Translations under genes and position numbers: made by a program
Assembly: GCA_002478115.1 (NCBI GenBank)
Contig: DLMH01000057.1
Span: 1-10,182, forward strand
DNA: 10,182 bases
Reading direction: 5' to 3'
Origin: Candidatus Acidiferrum typicum
Lineage (GTDB): Bacteria; Acidobacteriota; Terriglobia; Acidiferrales; UBA7541
Notes under the pieces: generated by a model
What the model saw: the letters and a program-made list of their open reading frames with translations, nothing else
Database searches by the model: none
What the model was told of the DNA's origin: nothing
Part shown: piece by piece, positions 1 to 5,988 of the stretch
Layout of the letters: the number at the start of each line of letters is the position of its first letter
How positions within the stretch are numbered: position 1 is the stretch's first letter

Positions 1-192
1 TCGCCAGTCGTATGAAACTGACGCCGCTGATGGAAATCCGCTCAGAACGCGGATTCCCACAGCGGCTTGGAAAGCACAAAACGCTTTCCACAGTTCCCAC
101 AAGGCCCGACGGCGGCTCCATCATAGGATTCACTTTTCGTTGGGCCGAGGGATGGGGAGCACCTCAAACATCAAACAGCAAGTGTGCCAATT
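1..192. other. Intergenic edge region with two small hairpins
   Basis: No convincing gene is seen. Two perfect short hairpins lie close together, each with a 7-nt loop. The first pairs AATCCGC (35-41) with GCGGATT (49-55). The second pairs TGGAAAGC (68-75) with GCTTTCCA (83-90). Neither is followed by a T-run on either strand, so they are not ordinary intrinsic terminators. The region lies just beyond the 3' end of the integrase relic, where an attachment site could be expected, but I see no tRNA gene or direct repeat to support one. Confidence 0.4.
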
Positions 193-963
193 TCAAACTG
201 TCTCAACAGAGGGGTTCACCCCACTGAACTGTGCCCATTTTTGTGCCCCCTCAGAATAATTCTCGGTACTACTTGAGAGCTTGTCCACAGCTTCTCTACG
301 GGCAGCATTCCCAATGTGTCCATATCTCTTAGCCATCCGAATTGCGGTGCTTGGGCTCCAGCCCATTACATCCGACACGACAGGGAAGGGAACACCTCCC
401 TCCAGCATTCGTGTGCACCCGGTGTGCCGGAGGTCGTGAAACCGGCACTGTACACCCGCGCGTTTCTTGGCTCCCTCCCAAGCCTCCTTCCAGTTTCCGA
501 TTGGTCTGTGAGGATCGTTCGCGTAAACGCACGGGGTGAACGCGTCACCAGAAGCGCCATATTTTTTCCGCGGGGAACACAAAATGATCAGGTCGGTGAT
601 CAGGTCAAGTTTGCAACCAGATGTAAAAATGCTTCGCGTGCGGCGGCCCCAAAGACCGTCAACCTGGAGATTGGAACTCTCCGGGGAATTTTCCGAAAGA
701 ACCGCCAATGGGTCTTCCGCCCGGCAGCGTTCAGCCTGATACTGCGCAATATCATCAGGCGTGATGTCAGAAAGAAATCGGTTGCCGAAGAACGGATTTA
801 AATGTTTCAGGTTTAGACGCTCGATGGTGAGGGAGCGAGGTGAGAGGTGGGATGATTTCGCTTTTAGCCACGAATCGGCCAGAAAGTCTGCTTGGCACCC
901 CGCGTTCGCCACACGCAGGCACCAACGCGAACGCGGTTTGGCACAGGGCCGAAACCTACACAC
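193..963 (-). pseudogene. Tyrosine recombinase (phage/island integrase) pseudogene, internally deleted and scrambled
   Basis: This is the remnant of a site-specific tyrosine recombinase, which would have cut and rejoined DNA through a tyrosine-DNA intermediate. Residues 34-80 of the open frame look like the N-terminal core-binding domain (SPRSLTIERL, DITPDDIAQYQ). Residues 176-180 are the HxLRH box (HDLRH), Trp202 sits at the second His/Trp position, and Tyr214 (MAKRYGHIG) is the expected nucleophile. The stretch with the first catalytic Arg (GLRxxE type) and the Lys is absent. Roughly 85 residues seem lost between the two parts, judged from memory of the family. Bases 608-711 read as integrase only on the opposite strand. 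A +1 slip in the six-A run (562-567 on the plus strand) also breaks HFVFPAEK from KYGASGD. The open frame through this stretch is therefore a chance bridge. The true start is not visible; 963 is only the frame limit. An inactive remnant is near certain. Confidence 0.85.
608..711 (+). repeat. Inverted integrase coding fragments inside the integrase relic
   Basis: Read on the plus strand, 611-643 gives LQPDVKMLRVR and, in another frame, 652-711 gives KTVNLEIGTLRGIFRKNRQW. Both are typical of the end of the SAM-like domain and the domain linker of acidobacterial integrases. In intact relatives as I know them, the NLEIGTLRGI block comes immediately before LQPDVKMLRVR on the same strand as the rest of the gene. 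Here both blocks are on the strand opposite to the flanking integrase sequence. They also appear in swapped order on the plus strand, so each is inverted in place. The right junction is sharp at 711/712, and the left junction lies near 607. Confidence 0.7.
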
Positions 964-1212
964 TGCGTGCTAGACGAGATCAATGCGTACACAACACCCA
1001 GGGACCCGTGAGAACCTGACTTTAGCAAAAATATTTTTCTCGCAGCTACCTTAAGTCAGAAAAACTACAGTTGATCCTCTCGTCGCAAGCGTAGCTTTTG
1101 GGCGAAATCCACCACTGCCTGGCCGAAATCAACCGGTGTAAGTCAATCAAAAGAACGGAACTCTTCCCCATTCCCAGTGTTCAATCTAGTAACAGGAATT
1201 CTGGGGGACATT
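964..1212. other. Upstream region of the DUF3300 gene with a nested AT-rich palindrome
   Basis: No gene is seen. A 10-bp inverted repeat with one mismatch, CTGACTTTAG (1016-1025) against CTTAAGTCAG (1050-1059), encloses the perfect palindrome AAAAATATTTTT (1027-1038). This AT-rich island could be a regulator site or an UP-like element ahead of the DUF3300 gene. The only candidate -35/-10 pair I could find (TTGATC at 1071, TAGCTT at 1092) has a short 15-bp spacer and is not persuasive. Confidence 0.35.
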
Positions 1213-2610
1213 ATGAAAACCAAATTATCTAAAACGCTTCTTACCGCGGTGTTGACGAGCGCAATGGCGCTCGGGACTGGGACTTCCTTGTGGGCGCAGG
1301 ACCAGTCGATGGACAAGCCCTCACCGGCTGTGAGCGCTCAGGTGGATCAAGGACCTCCGCCAGAGCAGACCGCGCCGCAATACAATGCGCCGGACCAGAG
1401 CGCGCCTCAGGATGTCGCACCTCCATCGCCCCAAGATCAAGATACATACCAAGACCAGGCGCCTCCGCCTCCAACGGGGCCGGATCAACGGCTGTACACA
1501 CCGTTGCCTCCGGAGCAGTTGGATAAGCTGGTAGCTCCGATTGCGTTGTATCCCGATTCGCTCGTGGCGCAGATACTGGCGGCGTCAGAATATCCAACGC
1601 AGATTGTAGAGGCGGACCGGATGGCACGGGAGAACCCGGGGCTGAAGGGACGGGATTTGGCCGAGGAAGTGGACCGGCAGGATTGGGATCCGAGCGTGAA
1701 GTCTCTAGTGGAGTTTCCCACAGTGCTGGCGAACTTGGACAGGGATTTGTCGTGGACCTCTGAGCTGGGCGAAGCCTATCAGAACCAGCCGGATGACGTG
1801 ATGCAGGCGATCCAGTACATGCGTCACAAGGCTTACAACGCGGGCAATCTGCGGAGTACACCTCAAGAGCGCGTGTACGAGCAGGGGCCGAACGTAGACA
1901 TCCAGCCAGCGGATCCGAATGTGGTGTATGTGCCCGCTTACAATCCGGCGTATGTGTACGGATATCCCGTAGGCCTGTGGCCTGGGTTCTATCCGTGGTG
2001 GGGATTTGGCGGCCCGTACATTTCGTTCGGCTTTGGCTTCCCGATCTCGCCGTTCTTCGGCTTCGGCTGGGGATGGCATGGATGGGGTATCGGCTGGGGC
2101 TTCCACGGTGGAATCTTCTTCGGCGGCCATCCTTATGCCTTCCGCAGCGGAGCGTTTTATAACCACGCCGCCTTTGTGCACGGAAATCGAGGATTCTCTT
2201 CCGCGCATGGCGCATTTGGAGCGCACTCATTTGCCAATCGCGATGCGCACGGGTTTGGCTCAGCCGCAGGTCATGGGTATGCGGGCCCATCTCGAGGCTA
2301 CGCGGGGGCATCCCACGGCTTCGCCGGCAGCAATCGCGGAGCTGCCATCAACCGGGGCGCTGAAGGTAACCGAGCCTACGCAGGCAACCGGGGATTCTCC
2401 GGCGGCGAACGAGCTTTCGCTGGACGCGAATCAAGCGCGCCGCGCGCTGGTGGTTTCAGCGGCAGCCGCGGCGCTGAGTCGCGCGGATTCTCTTCGCATG
2501 GAGGCTTCGGCGGTTCGCACGGTGGCGGACACTTTAGCGGCGGACATGCCAGCGGTGGACACAGCGGCGGTGGAGGTCACAGCGGCGGCGGACACGGCGG
2601 CAAGCGCTAA
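1213..2610 (+). CDS. Exported DUF3300 domain protein with Gly/His/Ser-rich tail
   Basis: The protein is 465 residues if it starts at the ATG at 1213. That start has GGGGGAC about six bases upstream and opens directly into a signal peptide (MKTKLSKTLL then a hydrophobic run ending SLWAQ, residues 1-29). The longer frame from 1177 would bury the signal. Residues 30-95 are rich in Pro, Gln and Asp. Residues 98-250 match DUF3300 (LPPEQLDKLVAPIALYPDSL, then VVYVPAYNPAYVYG). Residues 251-306 are dominated by Gly, Trp and Phe. From about 320 to the end the chain is low-complexity Gly/Ser/Arg, turning into repeated GGHSGGG-type units with many His. The family has no established enzymatic role; an envelope or surface location is inferred from the signal peptide. 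The His-rich tail could bind metal ions. Monocistronic: it has its own terminator and opposite-strand neighbours. Confidence 0.9.
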   Translation: MKTKLSKTLLTAVLTSAMALGTGTSLWAQDQSMDKPSPAVSAQVDQGPPPEQTAPQYNAPDQSAPQDVAPPSPQDQDTYQDQAPPPPTGPDQRLYTPLPPEQLDKLVAPIALYPDSLVAQILAASEYPTQIVEADRMARENPGLKGRDLAEEVDRQDWDPSVKSLVEFPTVLANLDRDLSWTSELGEAYQNQPDDVMQAIQYMRHKAYNAGNLRSTPQERVYEQGPNVDIQPADPNVVYVPAYNPAYVYGYPVGLWPGFYPWWGFGGPYISFGFGFPISPFFGFGWGWHGWGIGWGFHGGIFFGGHPYAFRSGAFYNHAAFVHGNRGFSSAHGAFGAHSFANRDAHGFGSAAGHGYAGPSRGYAGASHGFAGSNRGAAINRGAEGNRAYAGNRGFSGGERAFAGRESSAPRAGGFSGSRGAESRGFSSHGGFGGSHGGGHFSGGHASGGHSGGGGHSGGGHGGKR

Positions 2611-2650
2611 GTGTTCCGTATAGTCGTCACCGTTCCAGCCCAAATCGAAG

Positions 2651-2679
2651 GCCCCGCTCTCACGAGCGGGGCTTTCTTG
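2651..2679 (+). terminator. Intrinsic terminator of the DUF3300 gene
   Basis: GCCCCGCTC (2651-2659) pairs perfectly with GAGCGGGGC (2664-2672) across a TCAC tetraloop. The stem is followed by TTTCTTG, with upstream A residues that can pair with the first T residues. It lies 40 bp after the stop codon, on the correct strand. Confidence 0.9.
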
Positions 2680-3014
2680 CTCGGACAATCTGGGTGACGG
2701 CCGCTTCTATTTGTTCTGTCATTACTAGCCGTTTGCAGCCGCAACGCGGCGAGTACGTATCGAGGAAGCAAATCTACGACCCGGGACGGAAAGGTTCACC
2801 GCAACAGCGGCCATGACCTGTTTCCCGCTGGGAGTACTACAGGAAAGCGAAATCCGTTGAGGGGGAAAAAGCAATCCTCTGTGCTGAAGGGCGATCGCGA
2901 CGACGAGATTAGCCGTAAACGGCCAGAGGCACATAGTTCATCAAGCCCGCAACCGCGCCGGGCGATATGCAGGGGTTTGTTGCCGGCGGGGATTGCTCCC
3001 GTGTGACGATAGAT

Positions 3015-3086
3015 CCCTATCGGGACTGCCCCGAAGCAGAAATGCGGGGAGGGACAGGTCGTGTGGTCGGGGCCGTTTCGATAGGG
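3015..3086. repeat. Imperfect 20-bp inverted repeat (hairpin)
   Basis: CCCTATCGGGACTGCCCCGA (3015-3034) pairs with the reverse complement of TCGGGGCCGTTTCGATAGGG (3067-3086) at 17 of 20 positions, across a 32-nt loop. A smaller hairpin, GATAG/CTATC, overlaps the left arm. There is no T-tract, so it does not look like a terminator. It abuts the next inverted repeat (3088) with a one-base gap. Confidence 0.65.
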
Positions 3087-3087
3087 T

Positions 3088-3351
3088 CGTTTGAAGTGAG
3101 CCGCTAGCGTTTGCGGCGGATGCGGTGAGAGCTATGGGAATTCAATCGATGTCTGCCTGAAAAGCCTTGCCAGCTGGGCGTTTTGGTCAAAAGGCCATTA
3201 TTGATGCTCATCAATGTAGGAGTTCTCGTAACCAGCTGCATCATCATCCTACCTCCGGCACCATCCGTTCTTCAAGAGGGCGGTTCCGACGCTTCCGACG
3301 CTTGTCAACCCACGCGGTAGCGTCCGCCGCGCTAGCGGCTTAGTTCAAACG
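3088..3351. repeat. MITE- or REP-pair-like element with about 32-bp imperfect terminal inverted repeats
   Basis: The left arm (3088-3123) and right arm (3320-3351) are inverted copies. The outer 22 bp match at 20 positions. A 4-nt insertion in the left arm follows, and then 9 of 10 positions match. Both arms share AGCCGCTAGCG. The enclosed 196 bp have no coding frame of note. The interior also holds the palindrome ATTGATG-CT-CATCAAT (3200-3215) and a TTCCGACGC direct doublet just inside the right arm. I could not find a clear target-site duplication. It could be a non-autonomous transposon, a REPIN-like pair of REP sequences, or a structured RNA element. Confidence 0.55.
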
Positions 3352-3446
3352 GGCCAACCGGAAGTTATTCCGGGCCAGCTTCGAGAAGATTATCCATGGA
3401 TCGCCGATCTCCCCGAAGCCCGTTTGCGGATACATTCCGGTTGGCC
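3346..3446. repeat. Two interleaved perfect short inverted repeats
   Basis: GGCCAACCGGAA (3352-3363) has a perfect inverted copy TTCCGGTTGGCC at 3435-3446. CAAACGGGC (3346-3354) has an inverted copy GCCCGTTTG at 3418-3426. A local hairpin, CCGGAA-GTTA-TTCCGG (3358-3373), competes with the first pairing. The two right-hand copies are in permuted order relative to the left-hand ones. Confidence 0.55.
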
Positions 3447-3506
3447 ACAGCACGACCGTGAATAACCTGATTCAGAGGCTACCGACCAATTCGAGCTTCG
3501 GAGCGG

Positions 3507-3750
3507 CTAGTTGAGATGCCGGTCGTACCAGTCCAGCATTCTTTGCAGAATGTCAATTTGGTGTTTCTCCTGCGCGGGCAATGGCCTTCGCCTGGATAAA
3601 CGATCAATTCGCATTCCACACTCTTGTGTTTGAGTTACAACATTGCGAATTTGCAAAAGAATGGCGTTGCCGATGAACTGAGGCACCTGATCTACGCCAT
3701 TGGCAATGTGACCCCGAACGCAGCGCCCGTATGCGCCATTGCCGATCCGT
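3507..3750 (-). pseudogene. C-terminal remnant of an S9 (prolyl-oligopeptidase-type) peptidase, frameshifted
   Basis: On the minus strand 3634-3581 reads LKHKSVECELIVYPGEGH, and in another frame 3574-3507 gives KHQIDILQRMLDWYDRHL plus Asn and a stop. Together these are the final strand, catalytic-His loop (GEGH) and last helix of S9-family alpha/beta-hydrolase peptidases. A missing base between CAT (3581-3583) and GCG (3572-3574) separates them. Upstream, a frame with NGVDQVPQFIGNAILLQ may be the worn acid-loop region (usually HG-ND-RVP), but another frame change and an in-frame TAA intervene. The Ser nucleophile elbow is not found, and the upstream limit is uncertain. A continuous 123-codon frame exists (3507-3878, or from the ATG at 3836) and could be called as a hypothetical protein, but its N-terminal half looks like non-homologous read-through. 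Confidence 0.65.
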
Positions 3751-3928
3751 GGGCCGCAGCCTGCGATGCAGGCGAGCAAGGTCTTCCATGATATTGCCCG
3801 CGGCTCAGATTTCAGTAAAAACCGATGGCTCGTCATTGTCTCTACTTCCTCTCCGATGTCGCGATGGATCGTCGACAATTGTGATTGAAAATGACATCTC
3901 GCACCAATTGCGAATTGCGTGCGGCACG

Positions 3929-5485
3929 TTACTGAGCGGCAAAGGTCTTGCCACGCACCGTCGAATAAACGGCATCGAAGACGCTCAGGCCATGGATATT
4001 CGCAACGCCGCCCACTGTGATCGGATCACCCAGATATTGAACCTTGCTCTCCACGTTGGTAAACGCCGGCCACGGAGGAAGACCCGCACCATTTGGATCG
4101 CCTGATCGCGCGAAGTTAACCCAGTAGCTGGACATTTCTTCAGCCAGCTTCCAATCTGCCGCGGTCCAGTTCCAAGGCGACTGGTCCAGATGGTCGAAGA
4201 CATACCAGAGCTCGGCGAAGTGGCTCGCGCCCCAACCCGCGTACACGGAGCCGGCCGGGAACGGTGGCTGCTGTCGAAATGAGTAATAAAAGACAGGACT
4301 CTTTCCGGTCCCGGCTTGCAACCTCGCCCAGGCCCACATGTCCCAGCCGAAGCGGAGGTCGCGCTCGAGGCCGAGTTGCGCCTGCCGCGCCTCTTCGTCG
4401 GTCGCGTGGGGATATGCCGCGACCAGCGCCGGGGGAAGTTGGCCAACGCTACGCTCCAGGTCGCTCGAGAAACTGGCGGCCGTCTCGTGGGAGACATCCA
4501 CCATCGCACGTGCCTCCTCGGTGTTCGAACCGATTAGCAGTGGGACATCGTTCTGCTGCCCCGAAGTGAACGCCTCGTAGGGGGAAAGGGGGAGCACATA
4601 GGGTTCGATTACCGCGTGGACGATGCCGCCCGCATTGCCGGTAAGCAGGGACGCAGGGAGCCGGCGCAGTTCCTTGGGCGTGGGCGCACCCAGCGAAACA
4701 GCGTACTTCTCCCCGTCGTGTTCCGCATTGGCCAGCAGAAACTTTGGTCCGAGCTGGAGCGGCTCAAACAGGCCGCCGCTCTCTCCGATTGCGCGGTGAA
4801 ACAAGCCTCTTGCAAGGGGCGAGGCCATGAGGATGCTAACCGATATAGAACCGGAGGATTGACCAGCGATGGTTACGTTCTTCGGGTCGCCGCCAAAGGT
4901 GGCAATGTTCCTCTGAATCCATTCGAGTGCGGCGATCTGGTCCATCAGGCCGTAGTTTCCGGACGAATGGTGCAGGGACTCACGCGTTAGCTCAGGAAGC
5001 GCAAGAAAACCAAGCGGACCGAGGCGATAAGCGATGGTGACAACGATGACACCTTTTCGCGCGAGCCGGTCGCCCCAGTACAAGGGCATCGAGGCCGACC
5101 CGTTGATGTATCCGCCGCCGTATATCCAGACGATCACTGGCAGGTGCTCGTGCGCGGTCTTTGCCGGAGTCCAGATGTTGAGGTAGAGGCAATCTTCGCT
5201 CACTACCGGTGGCGTCTCGCCCGGCATGGACACCCCAACTTGCATGCATGCCGGAGCAAACGCATCCGCCTTGCGCGTGCCAATCCAGGGTGCGGCAGGC
5301 ATCGGGGGTCGCCAACGCAGGTCGCCGACCGGCGGGGCGGCGAATGGGACTCCTTTGTAGACACTCAAGCCAATTGCGCTTACCCCGGATATCGTGCCGG
5401 ACTCCGTCATGACTTGCTGCGCGACCCCGGCAGTGGCCAGATTTGCCGCTGCTAGCACACATGCGAGTTTCAATCGATTCTGCAA
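3929..5485 (-). CDS. Secreted type-B carboxylesterase (para-nitrobenzyl esterase / cholinesterase family)
   Basis: This 518-residue alpha/beta hydrolase would hydrolyse carboxylic esters outside the cytoplasm; the natural substrate cannot be read from sequence. The start is TTG, with AGAAGGA four bases upstream and a signal peptide of about 23 residues (ending near VAQQ). The next Met (residue 26) would remove the signal. Family marks in order: the SEDCLYLNIWTP signature (97-107), whose Cys99 probably pairs with Cys80; oxyanion-hole GGGY (123-126); nucleophile elbow GQSSG with Ser210; acid loop GSNTEEA with Glu324 as likely acid; and GASHFAEL with catalytic His422. Length is normal for bacterial members (about 500). 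The elbow is GQSSG where many members have GESAG. Downstream lies an S9 peptidase relic, and upstream a short leader frame ends against the start codon. Confidence 0.93.
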   Translation of the reverse strand: MQNRLKLACVLAAANLATAGVAQQVMTESGTISGVSAIGLSVYKGVPFAAPPVGDLRWRPPMPAAPWIGTRKADAFAPACMQVGVSMPGETPPVVSEDCLYLNIWTPAKTAHEHLPVIVWIYGGGYINGSASMPLYWGDRLARKGVIVVTIAYRLGPLGFLALPELTRESLHHSSGNYGLMDQIAALEWIQRNIATFGGDPKNVTIAGQSSGSISVSILMASPLARGLFHRAIGESGGLFEPLQLGPKFLLANAEHDGEKYAVSLGAPTPKELRRLPASLLTGNAGGIVHAVIEPYVLPLSPYEAFTSGQQNDVPLLIGSNTEEARAMVDVSHETAASFSSDLERSVGQLPPALVAAYPHATDEEARQAQLGLERDLRFGWDMWAWARLQAGTGKSPVFYYSFRQQPPFPAGSVYAGWGASHFAELWYVFDHLDQSPWNWTAADWKLAEEMSSYWVNFARSGDPNGAGLPPWPAFTNVESKVQYLGDPITVGGVANIHGLSVFDAVYSTVRGKTFAAQ

Positions 5486-5599
5486 TTAGTCCTTCTTCTT
5501 GGGGTTCCTGCGTAGAGGGTGGGATTTCGGATTTTCGAACCTCTGAATGGTGGACAGGAAAGTCGGAGGCTCTATCCTGAACCTCTGGTCACCTATCAT
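5486..5599 (-). CDS. Candidate 37-residue leader ORF abutting the esterase start
   Basis: ATG at 5599-5597 is preceded by AGGAGG (5603-5608) at a tight 3-nt spacing. The frame runs MIGDQRFRIEPPTFLSTIQR and continues to the end RRNPKKKD, then TAA. The stop codon is immediately followed, with no gap, by the esterase TTG. The esterase's own ribosome site (AGAAGGA) lies within the leader's last codons, which encode Lys-Lys-Lys-Asp. The peptide is basic, with no membrane segment and no known relative that I recognise. If translated it could couple or regulate translation of a TTG-start gene. A chance frame remains quite possible, because the SD spacing is shorter than usual. Confidence 0.35.
   Translation of the reverse strand: MIGDQRFRIEPPTFLSTIQRFENPKSHPLRRNPKKKD
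5490..5496 (-). promoter_or_regulatory. Ribosome binding site that fixes the TTG start of the esterase
   Basis: AGAAGGA on the minus strand lies four bases upstream of TTG (5485-5483). It is the best anti-SD match near any candidate start of the esterase, and it makes the signal peptide part of the product. Confidence 0.7.
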
Positions 5600-5988
5600 T
5601 TACCTCCTGGCGCATTCGCGCTGAGCAATAAAGCTCAGATTGCCAGGAAATCTGATGTCGAAACCCAAGCCTGTGGCGCTCGTTGGACACCGCAGGGTTA
5701 GATTCTGAGCGAGCCGTCGGCATCCGGAAACTGGCCCGCCCGCTGCGTAGGTAATGATATGTCCTAGTGTTGTATCAAAAGCGACCGCCGCAGACTCTGA
5801 TGAGGGAACCAATTTCTCCTCTGCAGTCCCTGCTGATACAACACTAGGACTTTCGTTATTAATCTCGCTCGCACGTGGAGTTCTTACGGTGCTCTGAAGC
5901 ATTGGTGTCTCTCCGCCTCATTCTCTCCCTCCTGATGTTCCCGTCATACATGGAATTCTCGCGTCTCTTGGATCAGAACAACCGCAGC
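5600..5988. other. Spacer between two same-strand genes, holding a perfect inverted repeat
   Basis: A 100-codon minus-strand frame crosses this region (5600-5902), but it overlaps the inverted repeat, has no clear ribosome site and matches nothing I know. I do not call it. The region is best read as the 3' flank of the barrel gene plus the promoter side of the esterase. Confidence 0.4.
5761..5850. repeat. Perfect 17-bp inverted repeat with 56-bp interior
   Basis: GTCCTAGTGTTGTATCA (5761-5777) and TGATACAACACTAGGAC (5834-5850) are exact inverted copies. The interior contains a weaker GCAGA/TCTGC pairing. The unit sits about 275 bp upstream of the esterase start and 138 bp past the stop of the barrel gene. 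It could be a pair of operator half-sites (the TGTTGTA/TACAACA cores resemble BlaI/MecI-type boxes, a weak comparison), a miniature mobile element, or a long-loop hairpin. No T-tract follows on the minus strand, so a terminator is unlikely. Confidence 0.7.

Larger units (their letters stand above)
2690..3506. other. Gene-free spacer of about 800 bp with a palindromic repeat cluster
   Basis: Only short frames occur here. A 69-residue minus-strand frame (2725-2934) has no recognisable motif or ribosome site and I do not call it. Bases 3015-3446 carry the inverted repeats listed separately. A plus-strand frame running through 3291-3470 (containing VPTLPTLVNPRGSVRRASG and then EDYPWIADLPEARLRIH) has no start codon and crosses a repeat arm, so it is more likely a relic or chance. 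Confidence 0.5.

Noticed and set aside
1..192. tRNA attachment site next to the integrase
   Set aside because: No cloverleaf or T-arm consensus is visible, and no direct repeat that would mark an att core.
316..801. 161-codon plus-strand frame across the integrase relic
   Set aside because: Only the stretch at 649-711 resembles integrase; the rest is the shadow of the minus-strand relic, so it is not a gene.
1241..2311. Long open frame antisense to the DUF3300 gene (356 codons)
   Set aside because: It lies wholly opposite a well-supported coding region, is rich in Arg/Pro/Ser as expected of a GC-rich shadow, and has no motif or ribosome site.
2006..2623. 205-codon plus-strand frame overlapping the DUF3300 tail
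   Set aside because: It is an alternate-frame reading of the glycine-rich repeat; the Ala/Ser-rich product is what a shifted low-complexity GC-rich tract gives.
2725..2934. 69-codon minus-strand frame in the large spacer
   Set aside because: No ribosome site, motif or neighbour support; plausible only as chance or a relic.
3287..3306. TTCCGACGC direct doublet as a tandem repeat array
   Set aside because: Only two units, lying beside a repeat arm; too short to call separately.
3015..3446. CRISPR array
   Set aside because: The repeats are inverted rather than regularly spaced direct repeats, and there are no cas genes in the window.
5600..5902. 100-codon minus-strand frame between the barrel gene and the esterase
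   Set aside because: It passes through both arms of the 17-bp inverted repeat, lacks a ribosome site and has no recognisable domain.
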